Source: Streptomyces sp. H27-C3 (GTDB lineage Bacteria > Actinomycetota > Actinomycetes > Streptomycetales > Streptomycetaceae). From it: 64,000 nucleotides of DNA. Positions 48,894-57,986 of this stretch are shown here, one piece after another; within the stretch, counting starts at the first letter, position 1, and the number at the start of each line of letters is the position of its first letter. A program made the position numbers and the translations under genes. The stretch is from contig NZ_JASITA010000040.1 of NCBI RefSeq assembly GCF_030063415.1, positions 1 to 64,000 on the forward strand. The letters are read 5' to 3'. Below the pieces are notes generated by a model, which did not search any database, was not told where the DNA came from, and saw nothing but the letters and a program-made list of their open reading frames with translations.

Positions 48894-49946
48894 TCAGGCA
48901 GCTCCCCGCTCGATCGCGGTGGCCCGGACGAGCCCGTGCAGGACGGATTCCAGGGTGTCGACCTGCTTGCTCAGGCCGAACAGGCGCAGGCGGTCCACGC
49001 ACGCGGCGATCAGGTCGGCGTGCTGCTGGGTGCCGGCGATCTCGTGGAGGTAGGAGAGGCGATCGGTCACGTCGCTGCCGGAGCGCACGACTAGCTCCTT
49101 GGGGACGAACCGGTCGGCGAAGCGGATGTCCGCAGGGGCCAGCGGCAGGCACCCGGCGAGGACGGCCTCGAAGATGCGCTGGGTCATCTGCCCGACGGCG
49201 GCGTACCGCTCGGGCAGCATGAGCACCGTGGCCAGCGACCGGCCGTAGACGCCGGCGGCGGCCTCGAACGGGATCCGGCCCGCGAAGCGGACGTGCGGCC
49301 AGCGGTCGGTCTTCGTCCACTTCCCTGCGACCAGGTGCTCGACGCGGGCGGCGGCCGGCGCGAAGAAGCGATCGAAGGACTCGTCGCGGTTGTACTGGTT
49401 TCCCACGTAGCCGAGCGCCAGGTCCCGCTGCTGTGCCGCGAGGGCCACGGGGTTCGCCTGAGCGAGGAGGTCCTCGGCGACGGGGAAGAGCAGGGAGTGC
49501 GCGCCGTGGGTCGGGGCGAGGGCGGCCTCGCAGACGCGGGTGTGCGCTGTGCGGCGCCACACGCTTTCGGCCCGCAGAGTACGGTCCTTGTCCCAGATCA
49601 CGGTGGGCGTCTGGTGCCGCACGGTGTAGTGGTTGATGAGCTGGGCCTGGCGGTGCAGGTCGCAGGTGTGCCCCTCGCTCCCGCACATGGTGGTGTTGCG
49701 GCCGGTGATCGCCCAGCGCCACTCCAGAAACAGGACGTCGATGCCCGGGAGGCCGTCGTCGAAGGTGTACGTGCCGCCGAGGTCCTCGCCCGCTTCAAGG
49801 CGGTCGCGGTCGGCCTGGAGGAAGACGATGTCGTGACCGCGGGCGAGGAGGGCGTCGATGAAGGGGCGGCGGTGGCTGCGGCCCCCGTCCGGGGTGTCGG
49901 TGACGCCGTTGCCGAGGAAGCCCCAGAAGCTGTATCCGATCTTCAC
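48894..49946 (-). CDS. CgeB-like glycosyltransferase
   Basis: A 350-residue GT-B-type protein; GTG 49946 overlaps the carbamoyltransferase stop (GTGA), while another GTG lies at 49958. It begins MKIGYSFWGFLG and has WDKDRTL, LGYVGNQYNRDE, VRFAGRIPF and a C-terminal MTQRIFEAVLAGCLPLAP, the sugar-nucleotide-binding glutamate region of CgeB-like enzymes. It would attach a sugar to the pathway product. Donor unknown. Confidence 0.75.
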   Translation of the reverse strand: MKIGYSFWGFLGNGVTDTPDGGRSHRRPFIDALLARGHDIVFLQADRDRLEAGEDLGGTYTFDDGLPGIDVLFLEWRWAITGRNTTMCGSEGHTCDLHRQAQLINHYTVRHQTPTVIWDKDRTLRAESVWRRTAHTRVCEAALAPTHGAHSLLFPVAEDLLAQANPVALAAQQRDLALGYVGNQYNRDESFDRFFAPAAARVEHLVAGKWTKTDRWPHVRFAGRIPFEAAAGVYGRSLATVLMLPERYAAVGQMTQRIFEAVLAGCLPLAPADIRFADRFVPKELVVRSGSDVTDRLSYLHEIAGTQQHADLIAACVDRLRLFGLSKQVDTLESVLHGLVRATAIERGAA

Positions 49947-51661
49947 TTGGTGATCCACCGCCCTTCGAGGAGCAGGGCGTCGAGCCCGGAGTTGGCCAGG
50001 CAGTCCAACGCCATCTCCGGGGTTCCGCAGATCGGCTTGCCCTTGACGTTGAGGGAGGTGTTGATCAGCACGGGCACACCGGTGCGGCGACCGAAGGCGG
50101 TCAGGACCGCGTGCATGAACGGGTTCTGCGTCCTGGTGACGGTCTGCAGGCGGGAGGTGCCGTTGGCGTGCACGATGGCCGGCACCTGCTCGCGCGTCTT
50201 GTCCGTCACGCCGGAGGCCATGGACATGTACGGCGCCTGCTGGCCGAGGGTGAAGAACTCGTCGCTGCGCTCTGCCAAAACCATGGGGGCGAAGGGCCGG
50301 AACGGTTCGCGGAACTTCACGGTGGCGTTCAGTCGCTCGACGACGCCGGGTTCCAGCGGAGAGGCAAGGATCGAGCGGTTGCCGAGGGCGCGCGGCCCGG
50401 CTTCGACGGCCCCCTGGAACAGGCCGACGATCGTGCCGTGGGCGAGCTGGTCGGCGAGGAACTCTGCCGTTTCGATGCCCAGGGTCTTCTGGCCAAGGCC
50501 GGGCCAGGGGGCGAGGTCGAGGGGCTGGTCCTCAAAGGACGGGCCGAGGTAGCAGGTGCGGGCGACTCCGGCCAGCGGGCGCGGACTGCGGACGTCGACG
50601 TGCACGGCGACGGCGGCGCCGATCGCGGTACCGGCGTCACCGGGCGCGGGCGGCACGAACACCTCGTCGAAGATGCCGGCCTCGATGACCTGCCCGATGC
50701 TCACACAGTTCGTGGCGACACCGCCCCCCACGCACAGGCGCGGGGAGCCGGTGAGCACACGGGCGCGGCGGGCCAGGTGCACCATGACCTGCTCGGTCCG
50801 CTCTTGGAGGGCCGCCGCAAGGTCCTGGTGGACCTCGGCCAGCGCCTCGCTCGGGTGCCGCTCAGGGCAGGTCTCGGCGACGAAGCGGCCGGAGATCCGG
50901 TCGTATCCCGACGTGAGGGTGCGTGTGGGGAAGTAGGCGGGGTTGATGTGGAAGCCGGTCGCGGTCGTGCGGACGGCCTGGGCGAACAGGCGGCGGAAGC
51001 GGGCGGGGTCACCGAGGGCGGCCAGCGCCATCACGGTGCCTTCTTCGTCGCCCCGGCGCCAGCCCAGGTGCTCGGTGACGGCGCCGTACACGTATCCGAG
51101 CGAGGCCGGGTCGTTGATCGCTTCCAAGGTCTGCGTGACCGGGCGGTGCGGGGTGTGGCCGTGGGCGATGGTGGTGGTCTGCCGCTCGCCGAGGCTGTCG
51201 ACCACGAGCACGGCGGCCTCGTCCCAGCCCGAGGCGGCGAAGGCGGTGAGCTGGTGGGCGCGGTGGTGAAGGACCGGCACGACGCGGGCGGCGGGGAACT
51301 GCCGGCCGATCACCCGCAGGCGGAACTGGGTGCGCAGGGCCACCTTGGCGAACCCGTGGGCTCGGGCCAGGGCCCGGTCGCGCGTCGCAGGAGAGAGGGC
51401 CAGACGCAGGGCGGCGGGCGACTCGGCGAGGTAGCGGGCGGGCTGGAAGTTGTAGGCGACGGCGTCCACGTCGGCGGCGGTGAGCTTGGCCTGGCTGAGC
51501 AGCCACGCGATGGCGCGGGCCGGGTACAGCTTGGTGTGCTTCTGCTCGGAGAGGCGTTCCTCCTCGACGAAGCCGATCAGTTCGCCGTCCACCAGCAGGG
51601 CGGCCGACGAGTCGTGGGTGTACGAGCACAGGCCGAGGACGACCGAAGGGGTGCGTTTCAT
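49943..51661 (-). CDS. O-carbamoyltransferase (TobZ/CmcH/NodU family)
   Basis: A 572-residue carbamoyltransferase from ATG 51661 (GAGGTGA ribosome binding site). The N-terminal Kae1-like domain begins VVLGLCSYTHDSSAALL, with EEERLSEQKH, VLHHRAHQ (metal His) and VDSLGE. LCVGGGVATNC and the C-terminal domain (EAGPRALGNRSIL, then NTSLNVKGKPI) complete the family. It transfers a carbamoyl group from carbamoyl phosphate via carbamoyl-AMP to a hydroxyl. In this operon an attractive acceptor is a hydroxymethyl or sugar hydroxyl on a nucleotide. Confidence 0.9.
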   Translation of the reverse strand: MKRTPSVVLGLCSYTHDSSAALLVDGELIGFVEEERLSEQKHTKLYPARAIAWLLSQAKLTAADVDAVAYNFQPARYLAESPAALRLALSPATRDRALARAHGFAKVALRTQFRLRVIGRQFPAARVVPVLHHRAHQLTAFAASGWDEAAVLVVDSLGERQTTTIAHGHTPHRPVTQTLEAINDPASLGYVYGAVTEHLGWRRGDEEGTVMALAALGDPARFRRLFAQAVRTTATGFHINPAYFPTRTLTSGYDRISGRFVAETCPERHPSEALAEVHQDLAAALQERTEQVMVHLARRARVLTGSPRLCVGGGVATNCVSIGQVIEAGIFDEVFVPPAPGDAGTAIGAAVAVHVDVRSPRPLAGVARTCYLGPSFEDQPLDLAPWPGLGQKTLGIETAEFLADQLAHGTIVGLFQGAVEAGPRALGNRSILASPLEPGVVERLNATVKFREPFRPFAPMVLAERSDEFFTLGQQAPYMSMASGVTDKTREQVPAIVHANGTSRLQTVTRTQNPFMHAVLTAFGRRTGVPVLINTSLNVKGKPICGTPEMALDCLANSGLDALLLEGRWITK

Positions 51662-51669
51662 GACGGCCG

Positions 51670-52620
51670 TCACCTCGCCCCGGCGGTCGCGGCAGGCTTG
51701 GAGGCGCGGCGTTCCAGCTCGCCGTACCAGGCGGTGAGGGCCTGGCCGAGGGGACCGTCGATCGCGTCGGCCGCCCGCCACGCCTGCTGGCGCTGTCCGT
51801 CCTTCCACAGCCGGTAGCTGCGCAGCGTCTCGGCCATCGTGTCCCAGCCGGGGTGGCCGGTCACGTCGCGGGCCTCCACCTGGTCGAGCAGGCCGTCGAA
51901 GCCCTTCCACGGCGTTCGCAGGTCGGGCATGACCGGGCTCGCGGCGAGCGCGGTCAGCTCCTCGGCCCGCTCGACGTGCTTCTCGTAGACGTGCAGCGAG
52001 CCCACGTGCAGGTGGAACTCGCCCAGCTTCGCGTCGAGCCACCCGGCGACCAGCTCGTGCAGCACGGTGTAGAAGAACACGTCGTATGGCATGCCGATCC
52101 ACACGTCCTGGCCGCGCATCATGGTCGCCATGTGCATGCGTCCGGCGCGCAGGTGGAAGCGGAAGCCGAGGGTGCAGGGGACGTCCTTATGCCCGGCGGT
52201 GTCCTGGCCCGGGTCATAGAGCTGGATCAGGGCTCGCCGGGAGTCGGGGTCCTCCTTGAGGATCTCCACGACGCGGGCGAGCTGGTCGACCATGCCGCCC
52301 CAGTTCCGCATCCTGGGCCCGTACGCGCCGAGCAGGACGCCATCGTCGGCGTACTGCCGCAGCCGAGCGTTGTAGTCGAAGATCCACGGCGCGTCGGATC
52401 CGGAGAGGTGCCAGACGGTCTCGGCGACCGCGAAGGCCGGGTTCACGATCCGAGCCGGGGGCGCGTAGAGCAGGCGGGCGCGCGGCTGGGTGAGCAGCAG
52501 GTGGACGTCGCGGACTTCGCGGGTGGCCATGCCCCGGGGGCTGACCTTCTCGCCGGACTTGGCCAGCGTGATGGCGCCGGAGAACAGCTCGGCCATGCTG
52601 TCGGCGGTGAGGTGTGTCAT
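51670..52620 (-). CDS. thymidylate-synthase-like enzyme, predicted cytosine nucleotide (hydroxy)methylase
   Basis: A 316-residue member of the ThyA family. Conserved: Glu67, GAYGPRMRNW, the nucleophile Cys149 in VPCTLGFRF, Arg169 and Asp172 in MMRGQDVWIGMPYD, and the HVY motif. The position that is Asn in ThyA (reads uracil; LPFN) is Asp180 (MPYD). Asp here is the hallmark of deoxycytidylate/cytidylate hydroxymethylases such as T4 gp42 and MilA. It therefore probably makes 5-hydroxymethyl- or 5-methyl-cytosine nucleotide. Next to the carbamoyltransferase; start overlaps the previous stop by 4 nt. Confidence 0.82.
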   Translation of the reverse strand: MTHLTADSMAELFSGAITLAKSGEKVSPRGMATREVRDVHLLLTQPRARLLYAPPARIVNPAFAVAETVWHLSGSDAPWIFDYNARLRQYADDGVLLGAYGPRMRNWGGMVDQLARVVEILKEDPDSRRALIQLYDPGQDTAGHKDVPCTLGFRFHLRAGRMHMATMMRGQDVWIGMPYDVFFYTVLHELVAGWLDAKLGEFHLHVGSLHVYEKHVERAEELTALAASPVMPDLRTPWKGFDGLLDQVEARDVTGHPGWDTMAETLRSYRLWKDGQRQQAWRAADAIDGPLGQALTAWYGELERRASKPAATAGAR

Positions 52621-54470
52621 CGGGCAGGAACTCCTTCGCCCTGGGGCGACGCAGAGGTCGCACTGGGGGCATCGTGGTGGATGTGGTCGGATGATCTGGC
52701 ACCGGTTTCGGCGCGCTGAGTTATGAGGCGGGCGACCTGGGCCGCGCTGTCGCCGCGCCACCGGCACACCGCGTCCAGGGCCGTCTTCGGGACGGGCGTG
52801 CCCGGTTCACGCAGGGCGGAGAGCGCTTCGGCGACGTCACCGGCGTTGTGGCAGCGGGTCGCGAGGCCGTGGCCGACCAGGTCCAGCGTGCGTTCGCCCG
52901 GGGTGCCGATTTCGAGGACCGGGACGTTGAGCAGTGCGGCCTCGATTCCGCACGTCGAGTACGCGCTCGCCAGCATGTCGGCCCCGGCGAGGCAGCCCCG
53001 GGCGCCGACCCGAGGGTCGGTCACGGCCACGAGCGGACCGCCGTCGCGCTTCAGCATGGTGACGAAGGCATCGGCGCCCTGGGCCGGATGCGGAGCGATG
53101 ATCAGTCCCCAGTCGCCATCCGCCTTGCTCAGGCCGTCCAGGAGAAGGTCCGCCTGGGCCTTGAGGTGTCCGGGGCTGAACGGCTGGCAAGCCCACACCG
53201 CGATCCGGGCCGGGGCGCGGCGGTTGCCCGGAGCGAGTACCTTCTCCAGGTACCGCCGCTGTGCGTCACGACCGAGGCTGGCCAGCGCATCGAAGCGGGG
53301 CTGTCCCAGTACGTGGACTGCCGCGTCAGGGTTGCGCACCCACGATCGGGCGAGGGGAGCGTCTCGTTCGCCCATGACGACGATGTCGCGGCTGTGCAGG
53401 GCCGGCCAGGCGACTGATTCTGCCGTCCACGCTCCGTGCTGGACGTGGACCGTGCTCGCGCCGTGCCGCTCGGCCGCGTGCACGGCCAGTGCACCCAGCG
53501 GGCTGGTGTCGTTGCTCAACAGGACGGTGTGCGGCCGGGTCGCGGCCAGGACGCCGTCGAGCCAGCTCTCTGCTCGCAGGATGGTCCGCCATGACGGCTG
53601 GGTGCACCCGCCGCTGGTTTCGAGGAGTACGGACAAGAGCAGTACGAGTCGGGCGAGTTGGAGGTCGTGGCCCTTGACGCGGACGACGTGTCCGTCGTCG
53701 CACGGATGGAGGCCCTCCGTGGTGCCGGAGAGAGTGAAGAGGTCACCAGGCGCCGCACGCAGGTCGATACCCGTGGCCGTCGGCGCGGGGCACCGCTCCG
53801 TCGGGTCGGTGGCGAGGTCGAGCACGAGGCTCGTCCGTCCGTCGCGCTCCAGCTCGGTGAGCACCGGCATCAGGGTGTCGACGTGGCGGGAGGTCCAGGA
53901 CAGCGCCACGACGTCTTGTTGCTGCAGGTCCGCGGGGAGCGGGCTCGGGTCCGTGTTCGCCGTGCTGACACGGGCCCGGTTGCGTAACTGGGCGGAGCGG
54001 GTCGGGTTGTGCGGAGCCGCTGCTCCGAGCAGGTAGGCGATGCCGGACCAGGTGACGGTGTACGCGAGGTACTCCCGCGAGCTGCTCGAACGCAGGCCGA
54101 CGCGCCCCTCGTACGGGGCGAGAGCCAGAGGTGCCGGAGTCGATGCGAACGGCTCCCAGGCGTCCAGGGCCAGCAGCTTGCGCAGGACCTCGGTCACGAA
54201 GCGCCGCACGGGAACGTGCTGGACGTGGAGCCAGCCTGCGCCGCCCGGTGTGGAGGCGAGCGAGGCGCCGTAGTGCTCCAGGGCGTCCATGACGTTGTCG
54301 ACGAGACCGCGCAGCTCCTGCCGGTCGACGGGCATGGCCTCCAGCTCCCCGGTCCGGATGTGGTCCGTCGTGACGTTATCCAGGGCGTCGCTGCCGACGA
54401 GAGCCCACCGGGGCTGGCCAGCGAAGTCGGACCGGACCAAGCTCAAGCCGCCGGTCGCGCGGGTGCTCAC
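52617..54470 (-). CDS. large GT-B-like glycosyltransferase or capsule-type transferase
   Basis: A 617-residue protein from GTG 54470, which overlaps the HAD gene's stop. The N-terminal half is unrecognised. The C-terminal half shows a GT-B/epimerase-like order: VHVQHGAWTAESVAW, VHVLGQPRFDAL, GLIIAPHPAQ and ADMLASAYSTCGIEAALLNV then VLEIGTPGE. This resembles UDP-GlcNAc 2-epimerase-like and KpsC/KpsS-type proteins, some of which use CMP-Kdo; with a KdsB homologue in the operon that link is tempting but unproven. Confidence 0.6.
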   Translation of the reverse strand: MSTRATGGLSLVRSDFAGQPRWALVGSDALDNVTTDHIRTGELEAMPVDRQELRGLVDNVMDALEHYGASLASTPGGAGWLHVQHVPVRRFVTEVLRKLLALDAWEPFASTPAPLALAPYEGRVGLRSSSSREYLAYTVTWSGIAYLLGAAAPHNPTRSAQLRNRARVSTANTDPSPLPADLQQQDVVALSWTSRHVDTLMPVLTELERDGRTSLVLDLATDPTERCPAPTATGIDLRAAPGDLFTLSGTTEGLHPCDDGHVVRVKGHDLQLARLVLLLSVLLETSGGCTQPSWRTILRAESWLDGVLAATRPHTVLLSNDTSPLGALAVHAAERHGASTVHVQHGAWTAESVAWPALHSRDIVVMGERDAPLARSWVRNPDAAVHVLGQPRFDALASLGRDAQRRYLEKVLAPGNRRAPARIAVWACQPFSPGHLKAQADLLLDGLSKADGDWGLIIAPHPAQGADAFVTMLKRDGGPLVAVTDPRVGARGCLAGADMLASAYSTCGIEAALLNVPVLEIGTPGERTLDLVGHGLATRCHNAGDVAEALSALREPGTPVPKTALDAVCRWRGDSAAQVARLITQRAETGARSSDHIHHDAPSATSASPQGEGVPAR

Positions 54471-55189
54471 ACCAGGCTCCCCTCGACGAACGGCGTGCCG
54501 GAACGCAGGAGTTGCAGCAGTCCCTGGGGAGCGACGACGATCTCGGGTGCGGGCGAGGTGGGCTGTCCGTATCCCCACCCCGCATGGACGTAGGCGACGC
54601 CGGCGCGGGCCGCCGCTTCCTGGTCGACGGCCATGTCCCCCACGTACACGGCTGCGGCGGGGTCGACTCCGAGGTCGACCAGGGCGAGGAGGATCGGGTC
54701 GGGGGCCGGCTTCGCCCGGCCCGCTCCAGCGGGGGTGCGGACGGTGGTGAAGGGGCAGCCGAGGTGGGCGAGGAGCGGGGCGGCGCGGTCGACGTGTTTC
54801 GACGTCACGACGCCCAACCGCCAGTCGGCGGCCACAAAGGCATGGAGCACTTCGACGACGCCAGTGAATTCGTGCGCCAGGTGTGCGGCGGCGACGGATT
54901 CCGTCTCGTACGTCCGGCGGACTGCGTCGATGTCGGTGATGCCCAGCCGCTGCATGATGTCGCTGAACTCGCGTCCCAGGTGACGCTCGTAGTCGGTGAA
55001 CGGAAGGGTGACGCCGTGGGCCTCCTGGACCTTCCGCCATGCTTTCTGCATCACCGGTCGGGTGTCGAGCAGGACGCCGTCAAGGTCGAGGAGAAGGGCA
55101 CGCTGCGCACGGTCGGTGTGCAAACGCTCGCCGACTTCGCTTTCGGATGCGGCCGGAGCCGGTGGAGTTATCGGGGCGGGAACGGTCAT
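54467..55189 (-). CDS. HAD-superfamily phosphatase (phosphoglycolate-phosphatase-like)
   Basis: A 240-residue HAD-IA protein, ATG 55189 with a GAGGAGGA ribosome binding site. Motif I is LLLDLDGVLLD (both Asp present), motif II VVTSK, motif III KPAPD, motif IV YVGDMAVD. First gene of the 14-gene operon. It may dephosphorylate a sugar phosphate or a nucleotide. The C-terminus (AGWGYGQP) is typical of Gph-like members. Confidence 0.85.
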   Translation of the reverse strand: MTVPAPITPPAPAASESEVGERLHTDRAQRALLLDLDGVLLDTRPVMQKAWRKVQEAHGVTLPFTDYERHLGREFSDIMQRLGITDIDAVRRTYETESVAAAHLAHEFTGVVEVLHAFVAADWRLGVVTSKHVDRAAPLLAHLGCPFTTVRTPAGAGRAKPAPDPILLALVDLGVDPAAAVYVGDMAVDQEAAARAGVAYVHAGWGYGQPTSPAPEIVVAPQGLLQLLRSGTPFVEGSLV

Positions 55190-55236
55190 GGTCGTCCTCC
55201 TCGTCAGGATGGCTATTGGCAGCGGGGCGGCGCGGC

Positions 55237-55719
55237 TCAGAGGGCCGAGATCGGTTCGAGTTCGCACTCGGGGTACTGGCTGGGGCCGCCGGCCTCCTCG
55301 AACGCCGCATTGAGCAGCGCCACGTACGCGCGGTCGTGTCGATTCCTGGCCTGCGATCCACGTCCATGGCGGGTCAGGGCCCACGCCTTGAGGCCCGTGG
55401 GATCTTTCATGAACCCCTTTGCGACCTGCCGCAACACCGCAGGCGTGTGGACCCCGAGGTTGATTCCCGTCCGCCAGAACTGGAGCCACCACTGGCGCAT
55501 CAGCAGAGGACCGGACTCGTCTTCCTTGACGTGATCGGGGTGGTTCCGCACCCAGATCGGGTCCAAGTCCGGATGGGTCGTGGCGACTTCGAGCATGCGG
55601 CCGTGAGCCTTGTGCATCTCCAGCTCCAAGAGCTGTCGGTGCTGCAGGTGCCGCTGGGTGGTGTGCACCGCGGCCGCGACGGCAACGGTGGCAATCAGAG
55701 CGAGAACGGAACGGTTCAT
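55237..55719 (-). CDS. DUF6082-like membrane-anchored protein
   Basis: A 160-residue protein with one N-terminal TM helix (SVLALIATVAVAAAV) and a soluble part (LLMRQWWLQFWRTGINLG, KAWALTRHGRGSQARNRHDR). The pattern matches small Streptomyces proteins (DUF6082, from memory). Just upstream of the biosynthetic operon in the same orientation. Function unknown. Confidence 0.7.
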   Translation of the reverse strand: MNRSVLALIATVAVAAAVHTTQRHLQHRQLLELEMHKAHGRMLEVATTHPDLDPIWVRNHPDHVKEDESGPLLMRQWWLQFWRTGINLGVHTPAVLRQVAKGFMKDPTGLKAWALTRHGRGSQARNRHDRAYVALLNAAFEEAGGPSQYPECELEPISAL

Positions 55720-55760
55720 CTGCTACCTCACTTGCTCGCGGGTGGGAGTGCCGTGACCGG

Positions 55761-56018
55761 TCATGCCGCGTCCTGCGGGCCGTCAGGCGAAATCACCGGA
55801 GGCGCCGTTTTCCCGGCAGCGGGCATGCGAGAGAGGCGGTGGAAGCGGGAGAGGTCGAAGCCGCTCCCCCGAACCTCGCCAGCGGGCACGGCGAAGAGAT
55901 CGATGCCGGCCTCGCTGGGCAGTTCCGGACTCGCCGCCTTGATGGCGAACAGGGCCTCGCCCTGCTCGCGATGTGGCAGGGGACTCGGTGCCCGGTCTGC
56001 GTGTCCTTCGAACGTCAT
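55761..56018 (-). CDS. small uncharacterised protein
   Basis: An 85-residue protein from ATG 56018 with a GGGGGA ribosome binding site. It has no TM segment and no recognised motif; the segment ALFAIKAASPELPSEAG is the most structured-looking part. It belongs to a run of small - strand genes (56760 to 55237) typical of Streptomyces regulatory clusters. Confidence 0.5.
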   Translation of the reverse strand: MTFEGHADRAPSPLPHREQGEALFAIKAASPELPSEAGIDLFAVPAGEVRGSGFDLSRFHRLSRMPAAGKTAPPVISPDGPQDAA

Positions 56019-56031
56019 GGGGTCCCCCCGA

Positions 56032-56130
56032 TCAGGTGGAGTGGTAGGCGATGGCGAACGCGGCGAACATGGTGAGGACCAGGAGGACCTGTGCGCTGAT
56101 CTGTCTCCAGCCCCAGCCCTTCGCGTCCAT
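56032..56130 (-). CDS. 32-residue single-TM protein
   Basis: A very short ORF from ATG 56130 to a stop at 56032-56034. It starts MDAKGWGWRQIS and continues with a single hydrophobic helix (QVLLVLTMFAAFAIAY). It lies between two same-strand genes with tight spacing, 13 bp before the next ATG. Coding is supported by the clean TM helix; the ribosome binding site is weak. Confidence 0.5.
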   Translation of the reverse strand: MDAKGWGWRQISAQVLLVLTMFAAFAIAYHST

Positions 56131-56148
56131 CCAGCGCAGCGGACGCCT

Positions 56149-56760
56149 TCAAGTCGGTACGGCCGGCTCCTCGGGGATCACGAGGTGTACGAACGCCTGG
56201 TATCGCTCGCCCAGGTGCTTGATCACGGCGTGGTATTCGTCATCGTCAGAGCTGATGTTGTGCCGATCGAGGACGACCACGCCGTTCGCGAATCCGCCCC
56301 GAATCAGTCGCTCGACTTCTCCCCAACCGGGTCGCTTCCAGGGGGGCGTGTAGACGCCACGGCTGGCACGCGCGCCGGGGAAGTAGGACGCGGCGGGGAC
56401 AGCCACGTCGTGCAGCCTGGCTCCTATCGCGTAGTCGTGCTCCTCGGCCTCGGCCTGGAGGGTGTTCCAGTCCTCGTCTGGGCTGCCCCCCGTGCCCAGA
56501 ACCAAGCTGTAGGCCAGCACTCGGAGTTGACGGTCGCCGGCTCGACGAGCGTGCGCCTCCCGACGAAACTGCTGTCGGAGCCGCCGGAGCTGCCCGCTGC
56601 GGGACGGACGCACCAACGGAGCCCCGTGGTGCCACCTCCGGATCTGTGCGTTGTCGGCGTCCATCCAGTCGCTGGACGCCGGCGTTTCCGGCACCGCCTC
56701 GCGGGGAGCCGCGTGTGCCAGCGCGGCTGACACTGCGGGGATTTGGCCGTGCGGCGACAT
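56149..56760 (-). CDS. uncharacterised protein, possibly recombinase-like fragment
   Basis: A 203-residue protein from ATG 56760 with a GGAGG ribosome binding site. The C-terminal half (RGVYTPPWKRPGWGEVER, GFANGVVVLDRHNISSDDD, HAVIKHLGERYQAFVHLV) has the alternating strand-helix order of a small alpha/beta domain, faintly like serine-recombinase catalytic domains, with no catalytic Ser evident. It is common beside anti-sigma-type ATPases in Streptomyces, as here. Confidence 0.65.
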   Translation of the reverse strand: MSPHGQIPAVSAALAHAAPREAVPETPASSDWMDADNAQIRRWHHGAPLVRPSRSGQLRRLRQQFRREAHARRAGDRQLRVLAYSLVLGTGGSPDEDWNTLQAEAEEHDYAIGARLHDVAVPAASYFPGARASRGVYTPPWKRPGWGEVERLIRGGFANGVVVLDRHNISSDDDEYHAVIKHLGERYQAFVHLVIPEEPAVPT

Positions 56761-56882
56761 GGGGGTGCCTCCATTTCTCGGGATCGGATCAGGTGATGCG
56801 ACTGCCATCTCCAGTACCGCGGCCAGCCGGGGACGGCTCACCAGGAAGAGCTGTCCGCTCTCTACGCGGTCTTGGCGGACGA

Positions 56883-57116
56883 CTACTGCTCGTCGCGCCG
56901 AGCGCTGGCCCCTCCACTCAGCCGCTGGCCGTACCAGTGGGACTCATGAGGCGACGCTGCTCCAGTGGAACCGTCCTGGCGGTGGCGGGGCGTCGCGGCT
57001 ATCTCCGCCTGCTCGTCGGCACTCACCATCCGCACTCCGGCGAAGAGACGCTGTTCCCAGGAGGAAAGCTCCCTGCCAAGCTTGGGCGGCGGGCTGACTT
57101 CTGCTGTCTCGTCCAC
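56883..57116 (-). CDS. small uncharacterised protein downstream of the ATPase gene
   Basis: A 77-residue frame from GTG 57116, three bases after the stop of the HATPase gene. It starts MDETAEVSPPPKLGREL and continues with a helical segment (WEQRLFAGVRMVSADEQAEI). Spacing suggests coupling. Coding likelihood is moderate. Confidence 0.45.
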   Translation of the reverse strand: MDETAEVSPPPKLGRELSSWEQRLFAGVRMVSADEQAEIAATPRHRQDGSTGAASPHESHWYGQRLSGGASARRDEQ

Positions 57117-57119
57117 GGC

Positions 57120-57698
57120 TCAGATGCGCCCGACTCCTACGAGCACGCGGCCAATCATGTTCGGATCGACTCGTGGCGCCCGCAGCTTCCCGGGGCCGGC
57201 TATCGGAGGCCGGTCCGGCGAGCGCGTCGACCTCTCGTCTTCACCAACCCGGTTGGCGGGGTTGAGACCGACCTCGGCCCACACCACCTTGCCGGGCGTA
57301 CCGTGCGCCGGGTAGTGACCCCAGCGCCTGCTCATCACTGCAACGATGAAGATGCCTCGGCCCCCCGTCGCCTCCACGCCGACCTGTTTCAACACCGGCG
57401 GCCTCGTGTCGCGATCCCACACCGATACCTTCACGGCGTCGCCGAAGATCTCCAGCGTGAGCTCGAAGGTCTGCGCCGTGTTCCGTATCGAGAACGGGGA
57501 GGTGCCCTCCTCACCCTCCTTGGGGTGCCGGACGGCGTTCGTGGCCAGCTCCGACACCAGAAGCTGCACGGTCTCGACAATGTCGGCGTGCACGCCCCAG
57601 CGGGACAGAACGTCTGCGGTGTGCAACCGCGCCAAGCCGACGGCGTTGGGGATGTCGGCCAACATGAGGCTGTTACGCGGGTGTGGTGCCTGGGACAT
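57120..57698 (-). CDS. anti-sigma-type HATPase (RsbW-like ATP-binding protein)
   Basis: A 192-residue GHKL ATPase domain protein from ATG 57698 (GGGAGG ribosome binding site). The N box is VSELATNAVRHP, followed by VSVWDRDTRPPV and the G2-like GGRGIFIV. This is the HATPase_c_2 type, very numerous in Streptomyces, acting as anti-sigma or partner-switch kinases. The C-terminal extension (RSPDRPPIAGPG) is disordered. Divergent from the SDR gene. Confidence 0.82.
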   Translation of the reverse strand: MSQAPHPRNSLMLADIPNAVGLARLHTADVLSRWGVHADIVETVQLLVSELATNAVRHPKEGEEGTSPFSIRNTAQTFELTLEIFGDAVKVSVWDRDTRPPVLKQVGVEATGGRGIFIVAVMSRRWGHYPAHGTPGKVVWAEVGLNPANRVGEDERSTRSPDRPPIAGPGKLRAPRVDPNMIGRVLVGVGRI

Positions 57699-57986
57699 GG
57701 TGTGCCTCCCGAGTGGGGAGAGGAGCGCGGGGTGCGTTCGCTGGCTCTCGCTCGTTTCGTGATGGGGCCGCCGAACCCGGGCTCGGCGTTTGAGTAGCGG
57801 CAGACGGCATCCCGGGCGCGCGCCGTCTCCGGATCCACGGGACCGATGCCGGCGGATGGCCGACTGCACGGTTGTCCCCGGGCCGGGTACGTCCATAAGA
57901 GAACCGCTCCGGCTCCCCGGTAAGAAGGGAGCACGGAGGATGTCTCCGGCCACACGGGTCGGCACGGTTGTTGAGGGGTTGTACGG

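Noticed and set aside
50111..51817. A 568-codon + strand frame opposite the carbamoyltransferase, and similar long frames at 33711-35075 and 55039-56730
   Set aside because: All are antisense shadows of recognisable genes.
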